25,858 nt of DNA from Anaerolineae bacterium (GTDB taxonomy: Bacteria > Chloroflexota > Anaerolineae > B4-G1), in contig JADHWW010000127.1 in the NCBI GenBank assembly GCA_016783285.1, positions 1-25,858 of the forward strand, given 5' to 3'. Made by a program: the position numbers and the translations under genes. The notes below the pieces were generated by a model. The model did not search any database. It was not told the origin of the DNA and worked only from the letters and a program-made list of their open reading frames with translations. Below are positions 7,324-15,639 of the stretch, in pieces (position 1 is the first letter of the stretch; every line of letters begins with the position of its first letter).

Positions 7324-8325
7324 TTGTACTACATCGCTCTATGGCACCTGCTTGAGCTTGGAGACTTCATTCAGAAGCCAGTGACAGTGCGGGATGATCT
7401 GCGCGGCTATAACGTAATGCTCCCTGCCGATTTGCGCGCACAGCCCATCTCCGTGAACCTTCTGGCGACTAGCTTCTGCCCTATGGATCGCAATGTCTAT
7501 ATTGAGCGGGTATTGCGCGCTGGACATCATGGCACAGAGGAATGGCCTCGCGTCGCAGGGCGGGAGATTCACAATCTACTCCAGCAACTCCACTCTTTCG
7601 CTCAGCAATTCGTGAGGGATTTTGCCGCCCGACAGCGTTCCCTGCGGAACTTCGACATTTGCGGAGCGATGATAACGTTTTCCGATCAGTATATCGCTCA
7701 GGTGCGTGAGAGATTCTCTGCTGATAACAATTATCCTCGCCGACAGGTAAGCCGCTTGATTCTGCATCTACAGCAGATTGCGGCTTTTGAGGCAACAGCA
7801 GCTGCGGCTCTTCTGAACTATCGCATCTCAAGAACAGAGATGGGAGCTCGTGCGCTTCCCCAGGAAATGGACGCTTTGTTTGATTTTCGAGCCATTGAGC
7901 AGGAATTACACGCCCGGTGGCTTGGCCTGACCGAGCCGGTAACACCAGATTTCTTATATCGCCGGCGCATCATCGGAGATATCAAGACTGGCGAGATTGA
8001 CGTTGGTCCAGGTGGTGTGTTCGAACTGACTTGCACCGCTTATGCAATGGCGTGGGAACAGGAATACCGTGAGCCGATAGACTGGGGAGTCATTCTTCAC
8101 GTCTCGCATAACCGGCGCAGAAATGTACCGATTTACAAAGGAAGCCAAATCTACCGCCTAAACACAACTGCCCGGATCAGGCTTTTGGATAAGCTGGAAC
8201 AGAAGTTGCGCCTCATCAGAGATGGACAGGATCCAGGCTACCCCGCTGACCGAGAAGTCTGCCGTGGCTGCGTCTACGAAACGGTTTGCTACCCTGAAGG
8301 TGAGGAAGATGAATCTCTCTCGTAG
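7324..8325 (+). CDS. Cas4-like PD-(D/E)XK nuclease with Fe-S cysteines
   Basis: A 333-residue protein with the Cas4/RecB-like plan. Cys52 is in SFCPMDR followed by NVYIERV. GREIH places His83 in the metal-binding GxxxH motif. Asp209 (TPD) and Asp219-Ile-Lys221 (GDIKTG) form a PD-(D/E)XK core. CRGC..ETVC supplies Cys313, Cys316 and Cys322. One N-terminal plus three C-terminal cysteines is the hallmark of the [4Fe-4S]-stapled nucleases Cas4, AddB and their relatives. The Gln of the usual QxxxYA motif seems replaced (TCTAYA). Start TTG 7324 has TGAGG seven bases upstream and lies 10 bases after the methyltransferase stop. No cas1, cas2 or CRISPR repeats are visible, so a CRISPR adaptation role is unlikely. 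I infer it is the effector or DNA-processing nuclease of this operon. Confidence 0.8.
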   Translation: MYYIALWHLLELGDFIQKPVTVRDDLRGYNVMLPADLRAQPISVNLLATSFCPMDRNVYIERVLRAGHHGTEEWPRVAGREIHNLLQQLHSFAQQFVRDFAARQRSLRNFDICGAMITFSDQYIAQVRERFSADNNYPRRQVSRLILHLQQIAAFEATAAAALLNYRISRTEMGARALPQEMDALFDFRAIEQELHARWLGLTEPVTPDFLYRRRIIGDIKTGEIDVGPGGVFELTCTAYAMAWEQEYREPIDWGVILHVSHNRRRNVPIYKGSQIYRLNTTARIRLLDKLEQKLRLIRDGQDPGYPADREVCRGCVYETVCYPEGEEDESLS

Positions 8326-9205
8326 TATTCCAGCCTTGAAAGCACCAGCTGATAGGATGATTGGCCTGATCAAGATCGTGCATCGGTGGACGGGTGATCG
8401 CAAGGCGATGGATGATGCTATCGTCAAGTATTTGCGCGACGTGAGCGGCGCCTCACGGCGGAACTTGATTCGGGCATATGCCGTGCCTACCTTGAGTCAC
8501 CTTGGCCTCATCGAGGGACGGGGAGAGAATCTGCGCTGCAGCCCAGACGGTGAAAGCCTGGTGAACGCAGCCCAACAGAGTGACGATGCTGGTCTGCGAC
8601 GTTTCGGTTACCTACTACATACCCTGGACAGCGAAAAAGGGCTACTGGTGCTCTCTGAGCTTGCGGATATGCAGGCTGATGAGCAGCCGGTGAGCAGAGA
8701 CGACTTGGGCACTATACTTTGGAACAAGCATCATTCTCAATTGGCTGAACAAGGGCTAACTTCTACTGCGTTGGCAGATCGCCTGGCAAAATGGTTAGCA
8801 TACCTGGAATATGTGCGGTTTATTGACCTGCGAGATACCAACATCATGCTTAATCCAGCCCAGATTGAGGCTAGCTTGGCAGCCAATAAGGTTGAGGTGG
8901 CGGGCGAACTTTTTCGTCGTTTGCTGTTTGAGGGCTATGAACAATTGAAGAGCCACGTCATGGGGTCAGTATATGTCCCGATCCCCGATTTACGCCGCTG
9001 TGTTGCAGGGCACTTGCTCGAGCAGGGAATGCCAATCAGCGAAGCACAATTCGATGACCTACTGCGACAACAGCCCAGGGTTATGGAAGAGCATGTTATC
9101 CTGCTTTCGCCGCCTGGCCGCAGAAGTGACGGAGGGATCTGGATCGGCAAGAATTATTACTATTACGTGTCTATCTACCCTTCGAAGGGAGAAAGCAATG
9201 CCTGA
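8309..9205 (+). CDS. Winged-helix protein of the defence-like operon, function unknown
   Basis: A 298-residue protein I do not recognise as a named family. The first about 110 residues look like a winged-helix DNA-binding domain: helix-rich SRRNLIRAYAVPTLSHLGLIEG followed by a short beta wing (ENLRCSPDGESLV). A second helical domain spans about 130-250, and the C-terminus is rich in aromatic residues (NYYYYVSIYP). No catalytic motif is seen. The frame is open upstream, but ATG 8309 is preferred: GGTGAGGA precedes it, and it overlaps the nuclease stop by 17 bases. It overlaps the ATPase start by 8 bases. Likely roles are DNA recognition or an adaptor between nuclease and ATPase; this is inference from position. 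Confidence 0.7.
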   Translation: MNLSRSIPALKAPADRMIGLIKIVHRWTGDRKAMDDAIVKYLRDVSGASRRNLIRAYAVPTLSHLGLIEGRGENLRCSPDGESLVNAAQQSDDAGLRRFGYLLHTLDSEKGLLVLSELADMQADEQPVSRDDLGTILWNKHHSQLAEQGLTSTALADRLAKWLAYLEYVRFIDLRDTNIMLNPAQIEASLAANKVEVAGELFRRLLFEGYEQLKSHVMGSVYVPIPDLRRCVAGHLLEQGMPISEAQFDDLLRQQPRVMEEHVILLSPPGRRSDGGIWIGKNYYYYVSIYPSKGESNA

Positions 9206-10334
9206 AGCTACATTTGAGGAGAAGCTCGCTGAGTATTGGTTGAAGAGAGATCCTTTCGGGCCAGATTATGAAGTGCCTATGGCGGGTCGCAAGGCTGAGT
9301 GGCGTGAAATCCAAGAGCGCGTTGAGCAAGCCTTGTATCGCCATGGTAACGACATTATTGTTATCCTTGGCGACTACGGAATGGGGAAGACCTATACCTT
9401 GTGGCAAATGCATGAGCACTATAAGAACGTCCATGAGTTATGGGTAACCAAGCCAGTTCCACTGCTTAGCAGTGAGGGTACTTCCCGTTTTGCTGCTGAT
9501 TTGATCGGCCGTACCCTGCGCCAGGGGATTGGGTATGGTCAGGCTATAGATTTAATACGCCAAGCAGACGATTCATGGCAAGAGTCTGTGGACAATCCTG
9601 CTGTGTTGGACCTACTACGTAATTTGGCTAGTGAGAAGCCAACAACAAGAGATAAGGCTATTGACCGCCTCACAAGGAATAGAGACAATCTAATCGCACA
9701 GGAAATTCTGTTTGCACTCCAGTTTGTATTGGCTGCTGCTGGTCGACGGGCATTCCTCTGGCTTGTGGATGAGTTCGAGTATATTATGATCTTATCATCT
9801 ACCAAGGTCAGTCAACTCGTTAACACTCTTAGAGATATCTATGACCACCAACCAGAGGTTGAATTGAGGTATGGCCCAGAGAGGAGTGCCAAGATCATCC
9901 TGATACTTGCCAGCTCACCTGCAGGCTGGGAACTTCTGCAGAAACTGACTCGGGATGTCGTGCGCAAAACCGGCGGGGCAGGTGTGGTCCCCTTTAGGCA
10001 ACGCATTCCTAGTACTAACATAATCACTCTGGCTCCTTTGAACCGTGATGGATGCCATGATCTTATTGCCTGGCGTCTCGCCAAGAACCGCACAGGCGAC
10101 ATTCCTGGAGAGCCATTGATCCCTTACGACGAAGGTTTCGTCGACCTTGTTCTTGAAGTTGCTCAGGGAGTACCGAGAAGGATACTCGCGTACGCTACGG
10201 TTGTCTTGCTGGGAGCTTTGGAACAGGGATTGCCAAGAATCACCGTGGATGCAGCGCGCAGTATATTGGAAAAGGAGGGATTCTTGAATAGTCTTGGCGT
10301 GGGTTCATTGCCAACTAAGACAATGACTGAGTAA
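9198..10334 (+). CDS. ORC/Cdc6-like AAA+ ATPase of the defence-like operon
   Basis: A 378-residue P-loop ATPase. The N-terminus (LKRDPFGPDYEVPMAGRKAEW) is the GR.xEW-type entry found in ORC/Cdc6/STAND-like AAA proteins. Walker A is GDYGMGKT at residues 58-65, and Walker B is FLWLVDEFEY with Asp191-Glu192. A sensor-1-like strand (IILILASSPAG) follows, then LAPLNRDGCHDLI and a sensor-2/lid-like GVPRRIL near residue 320. The start is ATG 9198, with GAAGGGAG upstream; it overlaps the previous gene by eight bases. The longer open frame begins within the winged-helix gene and is rejected. It probably couples ATP hydrolysis to target recognition or nuclease activation, like ATPases of other multi-gene phage-defence systems. 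No transmembrane segment is seen. Confidence 0.8.
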   Translation: MPEATFEEKLAEYWLKRDPFGPDYEVPMAGRKAEWREIQERVEQALYRHGNDIIVILGDYGMGKTYTLWQMHEHYKNVHELWVTKPVPLLSSEGTSRFAADLIGRTLRQGIGYGQAIDLIRQADDSWQESVDNPAVLDLLRNLASEKPTTRDKAIDRLTRNRDNLIAQEILFALQFVLAAAGRRAFLWLVDEFEYIMILSSTKVSQLVNTLRDIYDHQPEVELRYGPERSAKIILILASSPAGWELLQKLTRDVVRKTGGAGVVPFRQRIPSTNIITLAPLNRDGCHDLIAWRLAKNRTGDIPGEPLIPYDEGFVDLVLEVAQGVPRRILAYATVVLLGALEQGLPRITVDAARSILEKEGFLNSLGVGSLPTKTMTE

Positions 10335-10357
10335 CGTTTGTTATCCCATCAGCTCAA

Positions 10358-11167
10358 ATGAAACTCAGCATTGTCCTCTCCGCTCAACCCACTCACTTTG
10401 AGGCCGTCGCCTTCAGGGGCGACTTCGAGCGCAACCTGGCTCACATCGCCGCGCTGGGTTACGACGGTGTCGAGTTGGCGATCCGCGACCCAGCCCTGAT
10501 GAATTACGAGACGTTGATTACGCTCTTTAACCGCTATCGGCTGGAGGTGCCGGCCATAGGCACGGGGCAGGCGTGGGGCGAGGAGCATCTCTCCTTCACC
10601 GACACCGACCCCGACGTGCGTCAGGCGGCTATCGAGCGGGCCTGCGCCCACATCCCCTTCGCGGCCCAGGTCAAGGCACAGATTGTCATCGGACTGCTAC
10701 GGGGCGTTGTGCAGCCCGGCGTGAGCCACGCCCAGGCGATGGAGTGGCTGGTAGAAGCATTGCGCCAATGCGCCGGGGCTGCCGCTCCTGCCGGTGTGCG
10801 ACTCTGCCTGGAACCACTGAACCGGTACGAGACCGGTCTGATCCATACCGTCGCGGAGGGGCTACCACTCCTCGACCAGGTCGGGGCCGACAACGTGGGC
10901 CTGCTGCTGGACACATTTCACATGAACATCGAGGAACGAGACCCGGCCGGGGCGATTCGGGCGACCGGAGAGCGTCTCTTCCATTTCCACGTCGCCGACT
11001 CCAACCGCTGGTACCCCGGCGACGGTCATATGGACTTCAGTCACCTGCTGGCTGTGCTGGACGAGACCGGTTACGCCGGCTACGTCTCGGGCGAGTTTAT
11101 GCCACTACCCGACGCGGACACGGCAGCGAAACGGGCCATCACGCATCTGCAGGCCGTCGCGCCATAA
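10358..11167 (+). CDS. iolO: IolO-like 5-keto-L-gluconate epimerase (TIM-barrel sugar-acid epimerase)
   Basis: A 269-residue xylose-isomerase-like TIM barrel. Metal-binding residues are visible: Glu152 (LEPLNRYE), Asp185 (LLDTFHMNIEE), His211 (FHFHVADSNRW) and Glu246 (SGEFMP). The blocks AFRGD, LGYDGVELAIRDP, AIGTGQA and VIGLLRG closely resemble, from memory, the Thermotoga protein assigned as 5-keto-L-gluconate epimerase in an inositol/sugar-acid pathway. The subfamily call therefore rests on recalled similarity; another ketose 3-epimerase is possible. Starting at ATG 10358 gives the family N-terminus (MKLSIV), but no clear ribosome site precedes it. G+C returns to the high level of the flanks. 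Presumed cytoplasmic. Confidence 0.78.
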   Translation: MKLSIVLSAQPTHFEAVAFRGDFERNLAHIAALGYDGVELAIRDPALMNYETLITLFNRYRLEVPAIGTGQAWGEEHLSFTDTDPDVRQAAIERACAHIPFAAQVKAQIVIGLLRGVVQPGVSHAQAMEWLVEALRQCAGAAAPAGVRLCLEPLNRYETGLIHTVAEGLPLLDQVGADNVGLLLDTFHMNIEERDPAGAIRATGERLFHFHVADSNRWYPGDGHMDFSHLLAVLDETGYAGYVSGEFMPLPDADTAAKRAITHLQAVAP

Positions 11168-11197
11168 CACCCGCCTCTGGTGGTAGATGGTCGGCCC

Positions 11198-11221
11198 GAC
11201 CAGCACATTCCCCTGCTGGTC
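11198..11221. terminator. Hairpin between convergent genes
   Basis: GACCAGCA (11198-11205) and TGCTGGTC (11214-11221) form a perfect eight-base stem with an eight-base loop, in the 88-base gap between two converging genes. GGTCGG/CCGACC just upstream can make an overlapping alternative stem. No T-run follows, so this is at best a Rho-assisted or bidirectional transcription stop. Confidence 0.4.
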
Positions 11222-11255
11222 CAATCAGGCGCAGTAGTAAGGGCGGCTCAGGTCA

Positions 11256-13592
11256 TCAGGCGGTAGAAAGCGCCCGTAGTCTCCACAGCCGCCAGCGGAG
11301 ATGCCGTCCCTCCTGCCACACCCGATGCATCAGGGCCAGGTCTGGCAGAGTCGGGGCATAGCTGACCCGTTCGTACACACTCACCACCAGAAATACCCCG
11401 GCCAGGGCCTGTTCCGCCTCCCTATGCACCGCTGCTCCCAGCCAGGCCACGCGGGGGCGGCGGCCCACCAACCCCCGCTCCACAGCAGCAGCGAACTCGG
11501 CGGGCGTGTCACACGGGCACACCGGCACTCCCAGGCGGGAAGCCACCCCCTGCAGCCAGGCATAGCTCAGCGCTACCTGCTCCCCCCCGCTCAGACCAGC
11601 CGGCCGCCGACGCCGGACCTGCCACCCAGCCCCCACTACCAACAACAGTCCGACCCCAGCCAGCGCCCACCACCGGTACCGTAGCCAGACCAGCCGGGCC
11701 TCCACCTGCAACCGCACCCACCAGGGACGCTCCGGCAGAGAGGGGAGGTGGCCCGGTCGGAGACCGGCCACAGCGGAGAACTCCTCCGCCCACTCCAGTG
11801 GCCCCAACCCGGAGGTCGGCTCGAAGGGGATCCAGCCGTAATCAGGGAAGTAAAGTTCCGGCCAGGCGTGACCATCCTTCTCGGTGACCACGTAGGCCCC
11901 TTGCTGAAGATCGTAGCGGCCCATAGCGTAGCCCACCGCCAGGCGGGCCGGGATGCGCACTGAGCGGGCCATCACCACCATAGCCGAGGCAAAATAGTCA
12001 CAGTACCCTCGCTGCAGGTCGAAGAGGAAATAATCCACCACGTCCCGCTCCTCCGGGGGCCTCGCGACCTCCAGGTCGTATGGAAAGGAACGCAGGTAGT
12101 CTTCCAGGGCCAACGCCCGCGCGTAGGGAGTCTCCGCTTCTGCCGTCACCTCCCGTGCCAGTTCCACCACCCGCTGCGGCAACCCGCTGGGCAGGGCCAG
12201 GTACGCCTGCTCAATCTGAGGCGGATACGTCGCCGGGGCCTCGGCCAGTTCCCGCGCCGTCACCTGAGGGACCAGGGAGAGAACGTGATAGTTGTCGGTC
12301 TGCCCTTCCAGAGCAACCAGGTCGCTGCTCTCCGACAGGCGCTGCACCGTCACCGCCTGATCCACGCTGTAGGGGTCATTGGCAGCGTAAAGGGTCTGGC
12401 CGTGAGGGACCAGCAGGGTGAACTCCTGCCGCAAGGGACGCCGCCCTGGCCGCTCCGGCGGCCCCAGCGCGGCGTAGGGAGGCTGCAGCACAGACTCAGC
12501 CCGGCCCTGCCGCCATCCGATCCCCACGTACTCGCTGTAGGCCATTCCCCGCCAGTAAACGGTCTGCCGTGAGCGCATCTCCTCGTCCGGGAATCCATCC
12601 GGGACAGGTGGCGGATCATCGGTGACAACCTGCATCACCACCGTTCGCTCCAGATTGAGACCACCGCCCAGGAGATGCTCGCGAGGCAACGCCGCCCCCA
12701 CCCCGCCGCTTCGGGACCCACCGCCCGTCGCCGGGCGAGCGCCCGGAAAGACACGTTCCAGCACCTCCCCCGCCGTCTGCTGCGGCCCCTGAACCCGCTG
12801 CCAAAACCAGTCCACCACTGCCCAGACCCGAACGTTGGGGAAGGCGATGGCGACGACGAGAAAGATAGCAACAGAGGCCAAGGCGACCATCAGAACGTCG
12901 AAGCGAAAATCCTCCGAATAATCCACCCGCCGGCAATCCCATTCCTGCTCCTGCCGGCGCAGGGTCATCGGCGGGGTCATCGCCACCACACAGGCCATAA
13001 AAAGCAACGAGTATCCCATCCCCACACCACCCAGGTACACACTCAGGGTCAGCGCGCTGCCCAGGGGGAGAAAGGCGAGCAGAGGATGCCGCCCTCGGGC
13101 CACCGTCCAACCGGCGAAGACCGCGCTGCCCCAGAGAACCAGGGCCATCCAGAAAAGAGAGACCACTGACCCAGGGGTTCCCCCCCATCCGACCCAGGAG
13201 CCGACCCAGACGACTATCTCCCGCGCCAGCATCGCTACCCGGGTCTCCGCCTCGCCCAGCCAAATCAATGCCAGGGGCCAGTCCTCGCGCCAGGCTGCCC
13301 TAAGGACCGCCCGCAGCGGGAGCGCCAGGTGGGTCACCCAACACCCCACGTAGATCACCCCGCCCGCCGCCAGAAGCAGCGCCGCCCATCGCCCCCACAT
13401 CCGGGTGCGCCCCAGTCCCCTCCCCACCAGAACCCCCACCAGGGCCGTATGCCAGAATAGTTCATCGCCGGGGACCCATCCGGCAGCACTGCCCCCCATA
13501 GCGCCATTCAGCACCGCCAGGACGAGAAGGAGAAATACGAAGCGTCCTTCCGCTGGACGGAAACGGTGCCATAGCCAGACCCCCAGCCTCAT
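11256..13592 (-). CDS. TgpA-like membrane transglutaminase
   Basis: A 778-residue membrane protein. An N-terminal block of about six hydrophobic helices (first about 250 residues) precedes an extracytoplasmic region with a transglutaminase-like core. The triad is Cys531 (RGYCDYFASAM), His575 (DGHAWPELYF) and Asp584 (PDYGWIPFEPT). One more helix (WALAGVGLLLVVGAGW) leads to a cytoplasmic C-terminal domain of about 120 residues. This layout is that of TgpA/DUF3488-transglutaminase proteins. The start is ATG 13592, which overlaps the stop of the DUF58 gene (ATGA); a longer frame runs 66 bases further into that gene. DUF58 and transglutaminase genes are habitual partners, often with a MoxR ATPase, which is absent here. 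The substrate is unknown; cell-envelope protein or peptide processing is inferred. Confidence 0.88.
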   Translation of the reverse strand: MRLGVWLWHRFRPAEGRFVFLLLVLAVLNGAMGGSAAGWVPGDELFWHTALVGVLVGRGLGRTRMWGRWAALLLAAGGVIYVGCWVTHLALPLRAVLRAAWREDWPLALIWLGEAETRVAMLAREIVVWVGSWVGWGGTPGSVVSLFWMALVLWGSAVFAGWTVARGRHPLLAFLPLGSALTLSVYLGGVGMGYSLLFMACVVAMTPPMTLRRQEQEWDCRRVDYSEDFRFDVLMVALASVAIFLVVAIAFPNVRVWAVVDWFWQRVQGPQQTAGEVLERVFPGARPATGGGSRSGGVGAALPREHLLGGGLNLERTVVMQVVTDDPPPVPDGFPDEEMRSRQTVYWRGMAYSEYVGIGWRQGRAESVLQPPYAALGPPERPGRRPLRQEFTLLVPHGQTLYAANDPYSVDQAVTVQRLSESSDLVALEGQTDNYHVLSLVPQVTARELAEAPATYPPQIEQAYLALPSGLPQRVVELAREVTAEAETPYARALALEDYLRSFPYDLEVARPPEERDVVDYFLFDLQRGYCDYFASAMVVMARSVRIPARLAVGYAMGRYDLQQGAYVVTEKDGHAWPELYFPDYGWIPFEPTSGLGPLEWAEEFSAVAGLRPGHLPSLPERPWWVRLQVEARLVWLRYRWWALAGVGLLLVVGAGWQVRRRRPAGLSGGEQVALSYAWLQGVASRLGVPVCPCDTPAEFAAAVERGLVGRRPRVAWLGAAVHREAEQALAGVFLVVSVYERVSYAPTLPDLALMHRVWQEGRHLRWRLWRLRALSTA

Positions 13593-14905
13593 GGCATTGC
13601 CTCCCGGGGGCGCTGCACCACAACGACCCGCCCCGTGGCGGTTGTCCTGAACTTCCACGTCCCGTCTTGCCGATGGGTGCGAGGGGAGAGGCGGAAAGGA
13701 TACCCTTGAGCGATGACGTGGGCAGGGATGCCCAGCCCAGCCAGCATACCGCGCACTGGGGAGAGGTCTCCCTGCCCGCCGAAGGAGGCCGGGTCCAGCA
13801 GGACTGCCGTGGGTGCCACCCCCCGGCGCAACAGAGGCCCCAGAGCCTCCACCCAGGCCGGGTCACCGGAAGGGGTGATCACCACCACCGTCGTCCGCCG
13901 CCCTAGCATGGCACGCATCTCGGTGAGCACTGTGGCCAGAGGGACACTCTCCCCGGCCTGCACCAGGGCCAGGGCCCGCAACAAACGATACAACTGCCCC
14001 TCCCCCCGACCAGGCACGAGATAGGCATCTTGAGCCCCATAGGCCACCAGTCCCACCGCCCGGTTCTGGCGCAACATCCGCTCGGCCAGGGATGCAGCCA
14101 GGATCACCCCGTACTCCTCGGTGGATTCTTCCTCTTCCCCCGCCTGCACCCCGGCGTCCAGGTCCAGGATGATCCACAGGTCACCAGACACCTCTGCGTC
14201 GAAGACCTTGGACACCAGAGTGTTGTGATGGGCCGAGGAAGGCCAGTGGATGCGCCGCAAAGGGTCACCTGGCGCGTAGTGGCGGGTGGCCGAAACGTTA
14301 AGCGCCAAGTCCGTCGCTGATCGCCGGGCCACTGCCCGCCCCGTCGCCACCCCCCGGGGTAAGACCACCGACAGCAGTTCCATAACCGGAGGGACTACCA
14401 GAAGGCTATGAGTCTGCTCGTAGCGCTGGGTGACTGAGAAAAGTCCGAAGGGGTCCTGCATACGCACAGTCCACGGCCCCAGGGTGAACAATCCCCGCCG
14501 CTTGCAGACCGTGCTCACCCGCCAGTGGCATGTCTGCCCGCCGCTAGCCCCCACCACCCACCCCGAGGGATAGTCGGGCAGATTTGATTCGTCGTCAACC
14601 TCAGCCCAGAGCACCGGCCACTTCCCCTGGTTGTGAAGGGAGAACCGCTCCTCCAGCAGGTCTCCCACCTGCGCCCAGACGTAGCGCAGCGACCGGGCAA
14701 CCACCACCCAGCGAGTCAGCGAGCGGGCCCATAAGTAGGCCGTCAGCGTCATCCCGCCCACTCCGCAGAGGAGGATCACCCAGGCCCGGCTGGGGGAGAC
14801 AAGTTGCAGCAAGACCAGCAGCACGGCCAGCAGCACGGCCAGCGCTACCGGCGCCCGGGAACACAGTCGAATCGTCACGTGGGGAGCCGGGCTTCCCCGT
14901 TCCAT
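13589..14905 (-). CDS. DUF58 (VWA-like) protein
   Basis: A 438-residue protein. Two hydrophobic helices (VALAVLLAVLLVLLQLV; AWVILLCGVGGMTLTAYLW) lie within the first about 65 residues, followed by a beta-rich region and the DUF58 signature RHYAPGDPLRRIHWPSSAHH near residue 220, ahead of a VWA-like stretch beginning LWIILDLDAG. DUF58 proteins usually act with MoxR ATPases in envelope protein maturation. The gene sits between a Trm9-like methyltransferase gene, which ends four bases upstream, and the transglutaminase gene, which it overlaps by four bases, forming one operon. ATG 14905 gives the expected N-terminal membrane anchor. Confidence 0.88.
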   Translation of the reverse strand: MERGSPAPHVTIRLCSRAPVALAVLLAVLLVLLQLVSPSRAWVILLCGVGGMTLTAYLWARSLTRWVVVARSLRYVWAQVGDLLEERFSLHNQGKWPVLWAEVDDESNLPDYPSGWVVGASGGQTCHWRVSTVCKRRGLFTLGPWTVRMQDPFGLFSVTQRYEQTHSLLVVPPVMELLSVVLPRGVATGRAVARRSATDLALNVSATRHYAPGDPLRRIHWPSSAHHNTLVSKVFDAEVSGDLWIILDLDAGVQAGEEEESTEEYGVILAASLAERMLRQNRAVGLVAYGAQDAYLVPGRGEGQLYRLLRALALVQAGESVPLATVLTEMRAMLGRRTTVVVITPSGDPAWVEALGPLLRRGVAPTAVLLDPASFGGQGDLSPVRGMLAGLGIPAHVIAQGYPFRLSPRTHRQDGTWKFRTTATGRVVVVQRPREAMP

Positions 14906-14909
14906 AACC

Positions 14910-15632
14910 TCACTCCAGGATGACGAACAGGCTCAGGTTCCCCTCACGACCACCAGCGTGGAAGGTCTCGCACACGCAGAAGCCACTCCCGGCGGCCAGA
15001 CGCTCCACCTCAGTCTCGTCCACCAGGTGACAGTAGCGCAACCCCCGGCCCTCCCGCTTCCAGTCGAGCAGGTAGTCGCCCGGTTCCAGCGATTTCTCTG
15101 GGATATCCGTCTCCGCCCAGTCCACGATCTTGCGCCGCAAACGCGCGCTTCCAAGAAACTGCCAGGTGGAGAGGATCAGACGGCCATCAGGTTTCAGCAT
15201 ACTCGCGATCTCGCGTAGCGCGCCCACGCGCAAGTCGAAGCCGGGGATGTGATGCAACACGGCCAGCGCGACAGCGCAATCGAAGGGTGCGCCGGGGAGC
15301 GCCCCACCCCAGCCAGGCCGGGCGACGTCGGCGACGCGAAACTCCGCCGCGATGGTCGTGATTTGGCCAGCCTGGACGCGGGCTAGTTCGACCAGTTCCG
15401 GCGCCGCGTCAACGCCCAGGTAGGTCACGCCGGGCCGCTCCCGGTCGAGCAAGGTGGCCAACCGCCCATTGCCACAGCCCACATCGAGCACCCTTGCGCG
15501 CTGGGGAATATAGGGTAGAATGCACATCAGGGCCGGGTCGGACACCGGCCGGCTACCGGCGAAGGGCCGGGCGAACGTAGCGTAGAACTCGCGGTTCAGT
15601 GTGAGCAATCTCTCGATGGTTTCCTCGTCCAT
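14910..15632 (-). CDS. Trm9/ALKBH8-like class I SAM methyltransferase
   Basis: A 240-residue class I methyltransferase. Motif I is VLDVGCGNGR, an acidic motif II lies in YLGVDAAPE, VADVARPGW is the motif III region, and FDCAVALAVLHHIP is motif IV. The LHHI....R...L.EI..MLKPDGRLILSTWQF run and a late RYCHLV.ETEVERLA block resemble the tRNA wobble-uridine carboxymethyl methyltransferases Trm9/ALKBH8. The substrate is inferred. A start at 15668 is possible, but that codon lies in the -35 box, so I use ATG 15632. No ribosome site precedes it, consistent with a leaderless mRNA. It leads an operon with DUF58 and transglutaminase genes, while elp3 lies on the other strand about 1.9 kb away. A generic small-molecule methyltransferase remains possible. 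Confidence 0.75.
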   Translation of the reverse strand: MDEETIERLLTLNREFYATFARPFAGSRPVSDPALMCILPYIPQRARVLDVGCGNGRLATLLDRERPGVTYLGVDAAPELVELARVQAGQITTIAAEFRVADVARPGWGGALPGAPFDCAVALAVLHHIPGFDLRVGALREIASMLKPDGRLILSTWQFLGSARLRRKIVDWAETDIPEKSLEPGDYLLDWKREGRGLRYCHLVDETEVERLAAGSGFCVCETFHAGGREGNLSLFVILE

Positions 15633-15639
15633 CGAGGTG

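Noticed and set aside
8222..8308. Upstream in-frame extension of the winged-helix gene
   Set aside because: It lies inside the nuclease gene's cysteine-coding region and lacks a ribosome site, whereas ATG 8309 has one.
8973..9197. Upstream in-frame extension of the ATPase gene
   Set aside because: It overlaps the winged-helix gene out of frame; the AAA N-terminal motif starts just after ATG 9198.
5784..10334. Naming the four-gene block as BREX, DISARM, type I restriction or CRISPR adaptation
   Set aside because: Hallmark genes of those systems are missing, and no CRISPR repeat-spacer pattern is visible in the window.
12616..13263. Open frame of 215 codons within the transglutaminase gene on the same strand
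   Set aside because: Gly/Arg-rich translation without motifs; the overlapping frame has membrane helices and a complete catalytic triad.
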